Shown here: one piece after another, positions 20,154 to 29,885 of the stretch
Layout: each line of letters begins with the position of its first letter
Position numbering within the stretch: the stretch's first letter is position 1
Origin: a sulfur-oxidizing endosymbiont of Gigantopelta aegis
Lineage (GTDB): Bacteria; Pseudomonadota; Gammaproteobacteria; GRL18
NCBI RefSeq assembly: GCF_016097415.1
Contig: NZ_JAEHGE010000001.1
Coordinates: 831,001-895,000 of the forward strand
Direction of reading: 5' to 3'
DNA length: 64,000 nt
Translations under genes and position numbers: made by a program
The notes under the pieces: model-generated
What the model was told of the DNA's origin: nothing
Databases searched by the model: none
Seen by the model: the letters and a program-made list of their open reading frames with translations, nothing else

Positions 20154-21434
20154 TGGCTAACTCATTGATCGCTGAACATTTTAAAAGCAAGATAAAAAGC
20201 ATAGAGCGGGCGAAAAGCCAAAAAGCTCAAAGTGGCCTCGTGCAAGAGCAAAAGCCGCACATCGGTCGCTTTTCGCCCTAGAGCCAGATCAAGAGCAGCG
20301 ACTAAAGAAAAATCAAGTTAAAAAGAAGAGCAGACAATTAAAGGAGAATAATCGATTGTAAAAAACTCACTATGAATAAAATAATAAATTAGAAACCGGC
20401 CAAGCTAATTGTCGCCAACCGGACAAGGTAGTTGACGCCAGATACCATGGCCACCGCCTCTATTTTTTCAGTGGTTTCCTTCGGTATTCGTTTTAAAAAC
20501 TTTGTAAATACATCTGAAGTTCGACCTGTTTCTACCCCGATTAAATGTCCTTCAACCATATCATAAATGACCGTCATATAATCATGGCCTTTTGCTCTGG
20601 CCACTTCATCAACACCGATATATTTTAAGTCCTTTAATTTTTCGGGCTCTAATGCAGGCAATGTTTTTTCAAGATAAGCTTTGTCAATATTCTTAACGGT
20701 TTCCCAACGTATATTGAGATGCCTGGAAACAGCCTGAATGCTGATATGACGACAAAGACCACTAATCATATGACAAAATCGTTGTGTAAAACGACAGCCT
20801 TTATCAACAAAGTCACATCGCTCTATTCGGCGTTCATTTTTACTGATACAAACCTGAGCTAACTCAATTTCCAGATAGCATGGATAGCATGGATAGCATG
20901 GATAGCCCATAAATGGCACATCACGTACTTGTCTTTTTATGTATCGATTTATCGTCCCTTGCTGACCGGTTAAGGGATCAATTACCTTCCTTCGCTTGTC
21001 TCTTTGACAGATTATATGAACTGTCTCATGGTGTTTATTTAACGTTATTTCATTGACTCTTTGGCCAGTCAGTCCCAAAATGGTTGGTGAGATGTTGATA
21101 CTCATATTACCTATTGCTTATAAAACCTTCAGAAGCTTTATATTTCAACAGGTTTCTTGAATATTAGCATCTTTCTTCACTCATCAAAGCGGAGAAGAGC
21201 CATATTTTGACTTCACCCGTAGGGTGACTACGAATAAAGCCAAAATAACCTGTAAAACCCTTAATCTTCAGCGTCTAAGTCGCTCTCGCTACGATTCAAC
21301 TGATTATTTTAGGTTAAAATGTTTATTTGTCAGAAAATACTGACAATAGACAAATATCAATAGATTAATACTCCCTGTCTGATGGGCAACTATCTGAGGT
21401 ATATTTTTAACAAAATACCGCTATACTTGAACCC

Positions 21435-22691
21435 ATGTCAACAAGAAAAATTTCCATTTCCCAATTACGAAAAGGTATGTTCATCCATGAGCTTGATATC
21501 TCATGGATGAAAAGTCCCTTTTTACGTCATCGCCGCAAGATAGGTAGTAATAATGATATTGCCCTATTAAAAAAAGCCGGTGTAAAACAACTCACCATCG
21601 ACCTATCCCGTGGCGATGATCTGCAAACATCAACACCTGAATCTATCGAAGCACCTGTCATTGAAGAAAATAGAGTCTCTGAACACGAGCAACAGCCAGA
21701 GAAAGAAATTCCAGCGCCTAAAGCAACGGAAACAAAATCAAAACTGACCGAAGAACTAAAAATAGCTAAAGTCTTGCAAAGTAAGATAGGCAAATTGGTT
21801 AACCAACTGGCCTCACTGGTGAAGGATGGCCAGCCGATTTCAGCACAAAGTATCACTCCTGTCATTAATGAGGCCTTAGAAAGTATTACTCGAAATGATC
21901 AGGCATTATTAACCATGTTGCACTTGCAGCGTCAGGACTTAAAATTAAGTGATCATGGTTTTGGGGTGTTTGCAGTGACCCTGCCTTTGGCATTAAAACT
22001 GGAATGTAGTGAAGAAGAAATTAATGAATTGGGTATGGCTGCCTTGCTGCATGATACGGGCTGGGCACGTTTACCGATGCATTTATTTGGCAAAAAAAAG
22101 GCCTATACCACCTCAGAAATGACTTTGATTCAACAGCACCCTGCTATTGTCGAAAATGTATTAAATAAAAGTGCTGACTTTCCTGAACGCGTTAAATTGA
22201 TTGTTAAACAGCATCATGAATTAGGCGATGGTAGTGGCTATCCCGGCAAACTTAAAGGTGATGCCGTCCATAAACTGACAGAAATTTTACAAGTAGCGGA
22301 TGCCTATGATGAGTTAATGCATGGGCTTATGGACAAGCCGGGTATGTTACCGTCAAATGCGCTGAAAAAAATATATCAAGCTGCCAGAAGTGGTCAGTAT
22401 AGCGAAGTGGTTGTCAGTGCCATGATTCATGTGATGGGGATTTTTCCACTTACCAGCGCCATTGAATTAAGCAATGGTGAAAAAGCACTGGTAATAGAAA
22501 TCGATAAACAGAAACCCTTATTACCCCGCATACAAATCGTTTATCAAGCGAATGGAGAAGCCAGTAAAGAAGAAAAAATCATTGATTTAGCCAATCAGGC
22601 AGAAGGTGAAGATATTAAGATTATTAAAGTAATCGATCCCATCAATGATAAGGATGATCCGTTAAATTTATTGCGAGTGGAAAGTGTTTAG
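21435..22691 (+). CDS. HD-GYP domain cyclic-di-GMP phosphodiesterase (DUF3391-type N-terminus)
   Basis: A cytoplasmic enzyme likely to hydrolyse cyclic di-GMP. The N-terminal 130 residues resemble DUF3391 (ISQLRKGMFIHELDISWMKSPF). The HD-GYP domain follows, with HDTGWARLP in place of the usual HDIGK near residue 205, then QQHPAIVENVL, KQHHELGDGSGYPGKL and VADAYDELMHG. HD and GYP are kept but the Lys of HDIGK is replaced by Trp, so catalytic competence is not certain. It heads a signalling gene cluster with two kinases and a response regulator. Confidence 0.88.
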   Translation: MSTRKISISQLRKGMFIHELDISWMKSPFLRHRRKIGSNNDIALLKKAGVKQLTIDLSRGDDLQTSTPESIEAPVIEENRVSEHEQQPEKEIPAPKATETKSKLTEELKIAKVLQSKIGKLVNQLASLVKDGQPISAQSITPVINEALESITRNDQALLTMLHLQRQDLKLSDHGFGVFAVTLPLALKLECSEEEINELGMAALLHDTGWARLPMHLFGKKKAYTTSEMTLIQQHPAIVENVLNKSADFPERVKLIVKQHHELGDGSGYPGKLKGDAVHKLTEILQVADAYDELMHGLMDKPGMLPSNALKKIYQAARSGQYSEVVVSAMIHVMGIFPLTSAIELSNGEKALVIEIDKQKPLLPRIQIVYQANGEASKEEKIIDLANQAEGEDIKIIKVIDPINDKDDPLNLLRVESV

Positions 22692-22725
22692 TCACTTTTC
22701 AAAGCTATCTTGAAATATCGGATGA

Positions 22726-25113
22726 ATGCTTATGGATAAGAAGTCACAACTCAGCAGCAAAACAGCCATTACACTCTATCAACACCTGGCTGATGGTGTG
22801 CTCCATATTGCTAAAGATAATACCATTATTGCCCTTAATCCTGCCGCAGAAAAGATGCTGCAATGGCAACAGCATGAGCTTGTTGGACGTAAGGCACATG
22901 ATATTATTTGTGCTTTAGATGGGCGCTATCGTCATACTCGAGAAAATTGCTGTCTGAGTAATCCTCAGTCAAACGTCGATGACGCAGAGATAGAGCCAGA
23001 GCAGGAACAAAGTTCTGAGTTTGTCTGGGTGGATAAAAAAGGTTCTTATCTACAAATTGACGCGCGAATTATAGTGGTTGAAGCAGATCAAAGCTTTATT
23101 ATTTTATTTCGAGACTGTTCTGAGAGTGGTTATAGCGAAGGTGAAATTAAACGTCTTTCACTCTTTCCTGAATTAAACCCCGCACCTATTCTACAAGTTG
23201 ATGATCAGGCGATGATTCATTATGCTAATCCGGCAATGACTGAGCTAATGGTGGAATATGGCTTTGATGATATGGGCAGACCACAAATATTCCCCGATAA
23301 TATTGAGCAATACCTTGCTCGTTGCATTGAACATGAAGAAAGCATTGAAGGCATAGAAAAAGAATTTGAAGACAATTGGTATCTATGGAATTTTCATCCC
23401 ATAGAACACCATGAACTCAATTTGGTTCAAGTCTATGGCCTAGAGATCACCGCAAGAAAAAAATATGAGCAAAACTTAAAACAACTTAAGGAGCTGGCTG
23501 AAGCGCATAATGAGCAAAAAAGTAATTTTGTTGCCAATATGAGCCATGAATTAAGAACACCGATGAATGGTGTGATTGGTTTGAGTGGCTTATTACTGGA
23601 TACCGAATTAAATAATGAACAAGAAGACTTTGTTCACAAAATACAATCATCTGCCAGCTCATTGCTCTATATTATTAATGATATTCTGGATATATCAAAA
23701 ATAGAGTCTGGAAAATTAGACATTGATCCAGTCCCCTTTAATTTTTATCAATTGATTATTGAAGCAATTAATATTGTTGAACTTAAGGCCAAAGAAAAAA
23801 ATGTCGAGTTAGAATATCAGCTTGATATCGATATGCCTGAATATCTTATTGGTGATGCAATACGCATTAGACAAATTCTCATTAACTTTATTACCAATGC
23901 GGTTAAGTTTACTGCCAAAGGTTATGTGTTAATCGATATAATCTGTCATGAACGCAGTGCTGATAAAGTTGATTTTAGTATCCGGGTGAAAGATACCGGG
24001 ATAGGCATTAGTGCAGACAAAATAGATTATGTGTTCGGGAAATTCAATCAGGCAGACCTGTCAACCACAAGGGAATTTGGTGGGACAGGTCTTGGTTTGG
24101 CGATCAGTAAGGAACTCACTGAATTAATGGGTGGAGAAATTGGTCTTGAAAGTGAATTAGAACATGGCTCTACTTTCTGGTCACGGTTTAGCTTTGAAAT
24201 AGACAAACGTCAGGCTGAGATTGAGAAAAATGATGTTACATTAGAAACACCCTTAACATTAATAATAATTGGTGGCTTACCGCTTGCCATTAAAGTACTC
24301 ATAAAATTAATTCAATCATGGCATCAGGTTACTATCATAAGCTCTGCAAAGATTTTAGATGCAGAAAAATTTATAGCCGGACAGATAAAGAAAAATCTAT
24401 CAATGGGAACCTTAGTGGCTGTCTTTTTTGATAATTTCAGTGACTATGATATCCAATCATTTTTACAATCACCAATGCTTCAAACGCAACAGAAGTTTAG
24501 GGCTTTAGCCATTAACAATAAAAGTGAAACTAATCTTGAGACTAGGTATAAAAAATTAGGCTTGCATGGCTTTATTAAAAAACCCTTTAGCCCGAGATTA
24601 TTCAAAGAATTTGTGCATGATTTAATTATGAGTGATTCTTTTGTGGTTGGCCATTGCCGTCCACAAAGTGAAGCATTGGCACAAGCTGCAGAGATTAAGC
24701 TCAAAGTACTATTGGCAGAAGATAACTTAGTCAATCAAATGGTCGCTAAAACCTTGCTCAAAAAAGCAGGCTGTGACGTGGATGTAGTGGTTAATGGACA
24801 GTTAGCCGTCGAAGCCTGGCAACAAGGAAATTATGATGCCATTTTTATGGATTGTCAGATGCCGGTGATGGATGGCTATCAGGCCACTCGAGAAATACGT
24901 AAGCAAGAAGCTGAGAAAAACAACTCTGAAATAAATGGCTCAGAAAAAGGTAGCAATGAGGAAAAAAGCATTCCTATTATTGCCCTGACGGCAAATGCGA
25001 TGGATGGTGAGCAGGACAATTGCTATGCTGCAGGTATGGATCAATTTCTTACTAAGCCAATTGATATTAAACCCTTACATGAAGTATTACATCGAGTCAT
25101 GCGAGCTTCATAG
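22726..25113 (+). CDS. Hybrid sensor histidine kinase (PAS-PAS-HisKA-HATPase-REC)
   Basis: A 795-residue signalling kinase without clear membrane helices. In order: PAS 1 (about 12-130, with a cysteine-rich stretch [15 protein letters not shown]), PAS 2 (about 145-240), H-box [17 protein letters not shown] near residue 268, ATPase domain ([37 protein letters not shown]), a degenerate receiver-like stretch, and a true receiver (about 660-790) with [13 protein letters not shown] as phosphorylation site. It lacks a C-terminal HPt domain, so an external phosphotransfer partner is implied. It begins 34 bp after the HD-GYP gene, probably in the same operon. Confidence 0.9.
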   Translation: MLMDKKSQLSSKTAITLYQHLADGVLHIAKDNTIIALNPAAEKMLQWQQHELVGRKAHDIICALDGRYRHTRENCCLSNPQSNVDDAEIEPEQEQSSEFVWVDKKGSYLQIDARIIVVEADQSFIILFRDCSESGYSEGEIKRLSLFPELNPAPILQVDDQAMIHYANPAMTELMVEYGFDDMGRPQIFPDNIEQYLARCIEHEESIEGIEKEFEDNWYLWNFHPIEHHELNLVQVYGLEITARKKYEQNLKQLKELAEAHNEQKSNFVANMSHELRTPMNGVIGLSGLLLDTELNNEQEDFVHKIQSSASSLLYIINDILDISKIESGKLDIDPVPFNFYQLIIEAINIVELKAKEKNVELEYQLDIDMPEYLIGDAIRIRQILINFITNAVKFTAKGYVLIDIICHERSADKVDFSIRVKDTGIGISADKIDYVFGKFNQADLSTTREFGGTGLGLAISKELTELMGGEIGLESELEHGSTFWSRFSFEIDKRQAEIEKNDVTLETPLTLIIIGGLPLAIKVLIKLIQSWHQVTIISSAKILDAEKFIAGQIKKNLSMGTLVAVFFDNFSDYDIQSFLQSPMLQTQQKFRALAINNKSETNLETRYKKLGLHGFIKKPFSPRLFKEFVHDLIMSDSFVVGHCRPQSEALAQAAEIKLKVLLAEDNLVNQMVAKTLLKKAGCDVDVVVNGQLAVEAWQQGNYDAIFMDCQMPVMDGYQATREIRKQEAEKNNSEINGSEKGSNEEKSIPIIALTANAMDGEQDNCYAAGMDQFLTKPIDIKPLHEVLHRVMRAS

Positions 25114-25577
25114 AAATATATCCAAACTTGCTAATTCAATTACATGAGCTAAACTGAGAATTGATTAAATCCCTTTCTTATCCTAGGTTGAGGCAATGAA
25201 TTTTTATCCTAATAGCAAGCTAAAATATGGCTTTAAATACTTTCTACTCATCATCAGTGGCTTGCTGATAGCATCTTGTTCAGACGACAAGCAATCACTT
25301 GATAGTAGGCCCATAGAAATAGTTCTAGCGGCTGAAATGAGCCTATTGCCTGCTACTGTCTGGGTGGCTGAAAAACAGGGCTATTTTAAAAAACATCATA
25401 TTAATCTAATGATCCGTGAATACGACTCTGGGAGAAATGCTCTGGAAGCGATGCTCAAAGATCCACAAATTAACATATCGACTGTTGCTCAAACGCCGGT
25501 GGTATTTAATAGTTTTAAACAAGAGCCCTATGTGATTTTTGCTACTATGGCTTATTCACTGGATGATATTAAAGTAT

Positions 25578-26616
25578 CTTGATTACCCACAAAGCTCCGC
25601 CATATTTCGATAATTATACTATAATTATACTATAATTAAAGTATAGATTATGTGTGGAGTAGAATGATGTCAAAAAATAAAATTCAGTTTCAAGAAGGTT
25701 ATAGTTTATTTGAGCTTTTTAATGATTATGGCACTGACAAACAGTGCCGACAAGCCTTATTTAAATGGAAATTTCCTGATGGATTTGTTTGCCCAGAGTG
25801 TGGCAATAAGACTTATTGCACTCTAGAACATCACCATCTTTATCAGTGCCACCATTGTCATCATCAGACATCAGCAACCTGTGGGACAATATTTGATAGT
25901 ACCAAACTGCCTTTATCTAAGTGGTTTTTAGCGATTCATCTTATGACTCAATTGAAGACAGCGGTTTCAGCATTAGAATTAAAGAGACAGCTTAAGGTAA
26001 GCTACAATACAGCCTGGAGTATGAAACAAAAGATCATGCAGGTTATGAAAGAACGTGATGACAGTAAACCTTTATCAGGCATCATTCAAATTGATGATGC
26101 CTACTGGGGTGGTGAGCACAGAGGCGGCTCCAGAGGTCGTGGTTCAGAAAATAAAACACCGTTCGTTGCAGCCGTTTCTACTAATGAAGATGGACACCCG
26201 ATTGCAATGAATTTAAATGTGCTTAAAGGGTTTAAATCCAGTGAAATAAAACGATGGGCACAAACTCATTTAACACCTGGAAGTACTGTTTACTCAGATG
26301 GGTTAAATTGTTTTCCTGCGGTTAAAGAAGCTTGTAAGCATGTTCCAATCGTCACGGGTGGTGGTGCGGCAAGTGTTGATAAAATTGAGTTTATCTGGGT
26401 TAACACTATGATAGGTAATATTAAAAACTCTATGAAGGGAAGCTATCATTCCATTAACTCAAAACATTTACCTCGGTATCTTGCTGAATTTTGTTATCGG
26501 TTTAATAGACGCTTTAACTTAAAAGACATGATGCCAAGGTTTTTATGCGTGGCGATGAAAACGCCACCTATGAATGGAAAGCTCCTAAAAATGGCGGAGC
26601 TTTATGGGTAATCAAG
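25578..26616 (+). mobile_element. IS1595-family insertion sequence, complete copy
   Basis: A 1039-bp element with inverted ends CTTGATTACCCA...TGGGTAATCAAG and a perfect 8-bp target duplication TAAAGTAT (25570-25577 and 26617-26624). An AT-rich 11-bp tandem repeat (ATAATTATACT-type) lies between the left end and the transposase gene. It is the likely source of, or sister to, the decayed copy at 12182. Confidence 0.96.
25664..26611 (+). CDS. IS1595-family transposase (ISXO2-like DDE domain)
   Basis: A full-length transposase of about 315 residues. The zinc ribbon CPECGNKTYC...CHHCHHQ lies at residues 40-65, an HTH-like segment (ALELKRQLKVSYNTAWSMKQKIM) follows, and the DDE domain starts with IIQIDDAYWGGEHRGG and includes VYSDGLNCF and EFIWVNTMIGNIKNS. 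I prefer the tandem ATG at 25664/25667 behind GGAG over an upstream GTG. It has no frame defects, so it may be active and may mobilise the decayed copy. Confidence 0.93.
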   Translation: MMSKNKIQFQEGYSLFELFNDYGTDKQCRQALFKWKFPDGFVCPECGNKTYCTLEHHHLYQCHHCHHQTSATCGTIFDSTKLPLSKWFLAIHLMTQLKTAVSALELKRQLKVSYNTAWSMKQKIMQVMKERDDSKPLSGIIQIDDAYWGGEHRGGSRGRGSENKTPFVAAVSTNEDGHPIAMNLNVLKGFKSSEIKRWAQTHLTPGSTVYSDGLNCFPAVKEACKHVPIVTGGGAASVDKIEFIWVNTMIGNIKNSMKGSYHSINSKHLPRYLAEFCYRFNRRFNLKDMMPRFLCVAMKTPPMNGKLLKMAELYG

Positions 26617-27282
26617 TAAAGTATTGGCACGTAAGGATCATGGTATTAGTACGCCTCTTGATCTTAAGGGTAAAAAAATTGGTGCGACGGTACGTTCAAC
26701 TGGGCATTATTTTCTGGAAGGTTTTTTAAATCACTATAATTATAGCTTGAACGATATTGAATTAATTGATATTAATGCGGCAGAGTTGAAAGGTAAATTA
26801 GAGGAAGGTGAAGTGGATGCCATTACCAGTTGGGAACCGCATATTTCTAATGCTGAAAAATCTATCGGTAAAGACAAGCTGAGTTTATTAATTAGTCCGA
26901 CCCCTTTTAGAAAAGATTTCTTTTTTACTGCCAATAAACACTATGCTCAATTGCATAATGATGACTTGAAACGTTTTTTACTGGCACTGATTGATGCTGA
27001 AGATTATATCAGCAACAATCCAAATGAAGCACAAGTCATTATTGCACAGAAACTAAAAGTTTCTCCTGATGTCATTAAAAAGATCTGGAAAACTTTTACC
27101 TTTGAAATAACACTGGAACAATCTATTCTGGTGAACTTGGAAAATGAAGCCATTTGGGCGAAAGGACTATCAAATGATTATCAAGAGATCCCCAACTATC
27201 TGGAGTTTATTGATGTGACACCCTTGTCAACAGTCAAACCACATGGTGTGAATTTAATTCATTAAACTAAAGTTTAAATTAC

Positions 27283-28815
27283 ATGTCACTGACTAAACAA
27301 TTAAGATTATTTGTGGCCATCATTATTGTGATGGCCTTATTCTCCTTGTCAATTTATTTTGAGTTGACCCATAGTGTCAGGGAGCATAGAAAAAACTATG
27401 AAAATTTAAACACAATTATTCAGGGCGTTTTTGAACTCAACTTATTGACCACTGAATATTTATCAGTGCGTTCTAAGCGCTCAGAAACGCAATGGAAAAA
27501 ACGTCATGCCTCACTTACTAACCAAATTCTTATTTCATCTCGTAGTGTAGGCAATAAGTCACGACAGATATTAATGCGAGCAAGATTTGATTTAGCCAAT
27601 ATTCGTAGTCTATTTTTCAAAATTTTAGTCGCACATCAACAAATTGCGATTGATAATAAACATAATTTACGGCTAGTAAAAAGGTTGGCCGATCAGGTTC
27701 GTCTAACGTCACAAAAAGTGGTTTCAGATATTAATCGTGTAGGCACTTTGACCCTTATTACATTAAAAGAAACTGAAGCAAAGGCCATCAGTAGTTTACA
27801 ACTGCTTATGGTATTAGTCTTTCTTGTGTTAGTTGGCATTATGATTTGGGTACAGCGCTCTTTTATTGTGCCGATTACAAAACTCAAAGATTATTCGGAA
27901 AAATTAATTGGGGGTGATTATCATCGTGCAATAAAAATTAATGGTAAAAATGAAATGGCAGATCTGGCGATGAGTTTTAATACGCTAGCGGTCGCCATTG
28001 CCGATAAAATTGAGCGTTTGACCGAGCAAACGGTTTATCTGGAAGATTCAAAAGTACAGCTGGAAGTGACTAACAAAGAATTAGAGTCCTATGCTTATTC
28101 TATTTCCCATGATTTACGCTCACCATTACGCAGTATTGATGGTTTTAGCTTGGTCTTATTAGAAGATTTTGGTGATACTCTGGATGAAGAGGCACTTGGT
28201 TATTTACAGCGTATTAGAACCGGTACTAAAAAAATGTCTGAACTGATCACAGAGTTATTAAATATATCCAGAATCATGAAGGAAGGCATGAAGTTGGAAA
28301 AAATAGATTTACAGAAAATGGCCAACGAAGAAATAAATGTGCTGAGAGACACCTATATAGATAAGAATATCCAGTTTTCATGTGCAAAATTATCAATGGT
28401 TGTGGGTGATAATGCTTTATTGCGTTCGGTCATTGAAAACTTGCTGAACAATGCTATAAAATATTCTCAAAAAGAAGATCCTATTATTGTCAAAATGGGT
28501 CTGTTGCAAATGCAGATGGTTGATGAAAGCACTAAAGAAGTTCATAATCAAAGTGTGTTCTTTGTCAAAGACAATGGCGTTGGCTTTGATATGAAACATA
28601 AAAACAAACTCTTTAAACCATTTCAGCGCCTGCATAAGGTGAATGAATTTGAAGGTTCAGGTATTGGACTGGCAACGGTACAACGCATACTGATTCGGCA
28701 TAATGGTGAGATCTGGGCAGAATCAGTCATGGGCCAAGGTGCAACATTTTACTTTACCCTGAACTTAAGTGAAGAAGAGTTAATACAAACTGAATTAAAT
28801 AACAAATCTGACTAA
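27283..28815 (+). CDS. Membrane sensor histidine kinase (HAMP-HisKA-HATPase)
   Basis: A 510-residue kinase with two membrane helices (about 7-27 and 165-188) flanking a periplasmic sensor region. A HAMP linker follows (IVPITKLKDYSEKLIGGDYHR), then the phosphoacceptor SYAYSISHDLRSPLRSIDGF of phytochrome-like kinases, and an ATPase domain with NLLNNAIKYS, KDNGVGFD and GSGIGLATVQRI. It starts 17 bp after the binding-protein gene. The pairing suggests that the periplasmic binding protein presents its ligand to this kinase. The response regulator gene follows directly. Confidence 0.9.
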   Translation: MSLTKQLRLFVAIIIVMALFSLSIYFELTHSVREHRKNYENLNTIIQGVFELNLLTTEYLSVRSKRSETQWKKRHASLTNQILISSRSVGNKSRQILMRARFDLANIRSLFFKILVAHQQIAIDNKHNLRLVKRLADQVRLTSQKVVSDINRVGTLTLITLKETEAKAISSLQLLMVLVFLVLVGIMIWVQRSFIVPITKLKDYSEKLIGGDYHRAIKINGKNEMADLAMSFNTLAVAIADKIERLTEQTVYLEDSKVQLEVTNKELESYAYSISHDLRSPLRSIDGFSLVLLEDFGDTLDEEALGYLQRIRTGTKKMSELITELLNISRIMKEGMKLEKIDLQKMANEEINVLRDTYIDKNIQFSCAKLSMVVGDNALLRSVIENLLNNAIKYSQKEDPIIVKMGLLQMQMVDESTKEVHNQSVFFVKDNGVGFDMKHKNKLFKPFQRLHKVNEFEGSGIGLATVQRILIRHNGEIWAESVMGQGATFYFTLNLSEEELIQTELNNKSD

Positions 28816-28845
28816 TATGGAATTCTGGCAACAAGGACTTTTACA

Positions 28846-29286
28846 ATGAGCGAAGAAAAACATTATATTCTCTACGTCGATGACAGCGAAGATGATGTCA
28901 TTATGGCAAGGCGAGCCTTTAAAAAAAGTAATTTAGCCACCGCTATTGTTACCCTAAGCGATGGTCAGGAATGTATTGACTATATTTTTGCTGAGGGTGA
29001 TTTTGAAGGTGAAGCGCATAGTTTGCCGATGGTGATCTTATTGGACTTAAACATGCCTCGGGTCGATGGTTTTGAGGTGCTGGAATATTTACGCAGCCAT
29101 GAAGAGACAAAAAATATCCCGATTGTGGTACTGACCACCTCAGATGCGAAAAATGATATTTCCAAAGCTTATGAGCTGGGCGCAAATAGTTTTATCACCA
29201 AGCCTCTTAAAACAGAAGATTTTTTTAGCACCATCGTTGATATCAATATGTACTGGTCAGTCCACAATAAAATAAACTCAGACTAA
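28846..29286 (+). CDS. Single-domain response regulator (Rcp1-like)
   Basis: A CheY-like receiver of 146 residues without an output domain. The acidic pocket is VDDSEDD, the phosphorylated aspartate is in LLDLNMPRVDGFEVL, and T/S and K are in VVLTTSDA and FITKPLKTEDF. The length and the insertion FAEGDFEGEAHSLP match the Rcp1 group that partners phytochrome-type kinases, fitting the adjacent kinase's SISHDLRSPLRSIDGF box. It would act by protein contact or phosphotransfer, possibly towards the HD-GYP enzyme at the head of the cluster. Confidence 0.9.
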   Translation: MSEEKHYILYVDDSEDDVIMARRAFKKSNLATAIVTLSDGQECIDYIFAEGDFEGEAHSLPMVILLDLNMPRVDGFEVLEYLRSHEETKNIPIVVLTTSDAKNDISKAYELGANSFITKPLKTEDFFSTIVDINMYWSVHNKINSD

Positions 29287-29297
29287 GCTACAGACAG

Positions 29298-29825
29298 CTA
29301 CAAATAGTCATTTTTTAGCTTCACATAATGCTCAGAAGAATATTGTAATCCAGTAATTTCTTCTTCGGTGAGAGGACGGATTCTTTTCGCAGGACTGCCA
29401 ACATAGAGATAACCGCTTTCCAGACGCTTATTCGGTGCGACCAGCGCACCAGCAGCCAGAAAAACGTTTTTTTCCAGATGAGCGCCATCTAATACAATTG
29501 CACCCATACCAATCAGACAATTATCTTCAACGGTGCAGCCATGTAAGACAACATTGTGCCCTACCGTCACTTGACTACCAATGCTTAAAGGAAAACCGCC
29601 GGGGTGCTTATTGGTGTGATCATGGGTCACATGCAAGGTGCTACCATCCTGAATACTGGTATTCGCACCAATTTTAATCCAGTTAACATCACCACGCAGA
29701 GTGGTATTAGGCCAGATTGAACTATCAGTGCCGATACTGACCTGACCAATCACTTGAGCAGACTCATCAATATAAACACCTTCAGCAATATCCGGTGCAT
29801 GGTTTTTAAAGTCTCGAATACTCAT
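29298..29825 (-). CDS. yrdA: Gamma-carbonic anhydrase family protein
   Basis: A left-handed beta-helix (hexapeptide-repeat) protein of 175 residues in the YrdA/gamma-carbonic anhydrase group. Metal-ligand-like histidines occur in TLHVTHDH and VGHNVVLHGC, and the family signature IGMGAIVLDGAHLEKNVFLAAGALV follows. Many members are not proven carbonic anhydrases. It lies convergent to the response regulator gene, 12 bp away. Confidence 0.88.
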   Translation of the reverse strand: MSIRDFKNHAPDIAEGVYIDESAQVIGQVSIGTDSSIWPNTTLRGDVNWIKIGANTSIQDGSTLHVTHDHTNKHPGGFPLSIGSQVTVGHNVVLHGCTVEDNCLIGMGAIVLDGAHLEKNVFLAAGALVAPNKRLESGYLYVGSPAKRIRPLTEEEITGLQYSSEHYVKLKNDYL

Positions 29826-29885
29826 ATTTATTAATGCTCGCTGGTCTATTTATTTAGCGCCTGGCTCACTTAACGCATAGCTCAC

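Larger units (their letters stand above)
17824..20444 (+). mobile_element. IS21-family insertion sequence (inactive)
   Basis: A 2621-bp element with ends TATTAGGCGACAATTA... and the inverse of TATCTGGCGTCAACTA.... Each end carries two copies of a roughly 22-bp motif (GGCGACAA.TA.CTTG.CCGGT), the multiple-terminal-repeat arrangement of IS21. CCATGG borders both sides (17818-17823 and 20445-20450). Both istA and istB are frameshifted. The 3' 290 bp after istB hold no recognisable gene. Confidence 0.92.
17231..21105 (-). pseudogene. ISL3-family transposase interrupted by IS21
   Basis: The N-terminal part (start at 21105; zinc-finger/HTH region and IGVDEVARAKGHDYMTVIYD catalytic segment) and the C-terminal part (ending at 17231; DMGPAYQKSV and the second catalytic aspartate in DIVFDRFHV) lie on either side of the IS21 insertion. 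Joining them across the CCATGG duplication restores one open frame through EAVAMDMGPAY, so the enzyme was intact until IS21 arrived. A 9-bp tandem repeat encodes three successive Tyr-Pro-Cys triplets (about 20877-20911), an unusual feature for the family. Confidence 0.92.
17202..21201 (-). mobile_element. ISL3-family insertion sequence containing an IS21 element
   Basis: Inverted ends GGCTCTTCTCCGCTTTGATG (left) and its complement (right) are flanked by a perfect 8-bp target duplication, ATATTTTG (17194-17201 and 21202-21209), as expected for ISL3. Removing the inner IS21 (17824-20444) and its 6-bp duplication leaves about 1373 bp, a normal ISL3 size. A 199-bp MITE with the same ends lies at 53539-53737. 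Confidence 0.93.
17130..21313. repeat. Palindromic element split by ISL3
   Basis: CCTAAAAAAATCAGTTGAA (17130-17148) is matched, inverted, by TTCAACTGATTATTTTAGG (21295-21313). If the 4-kb ISL3 element and one target copy are removed, the two arms come together as one element of about 176 bp with further imperfect pairing inward. It therefore predates the ISL3 insertion. Confidence 0.55.
25196..27265 (+). pseudogene. Substrate-binding lipoprotein (NMT1/SsuA-like), split by IS1595
   Basis: A periplasmic binding protein of the NMT1/ThiY/SsuA type with a lipoprotein signal (LLIISGLLIASC). The gene reads through VWVAEKQGYFKKHHINL to DDIK (25577). It is then interrupted by the 1039-bp IS1595 element and resumes at 26617 with TTGGCACGT. 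Removing the element and one copy of the TAAAGTAT duplication restores the frame exactly (DDIKVLARKDHGIS...), giving a protein of about 340 residues. Lying among kinases and not beside ABC permease genes, it is more likely the ligand-sensing input of the adjacent two-component system than a transporter part. Confidence 0.92.
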
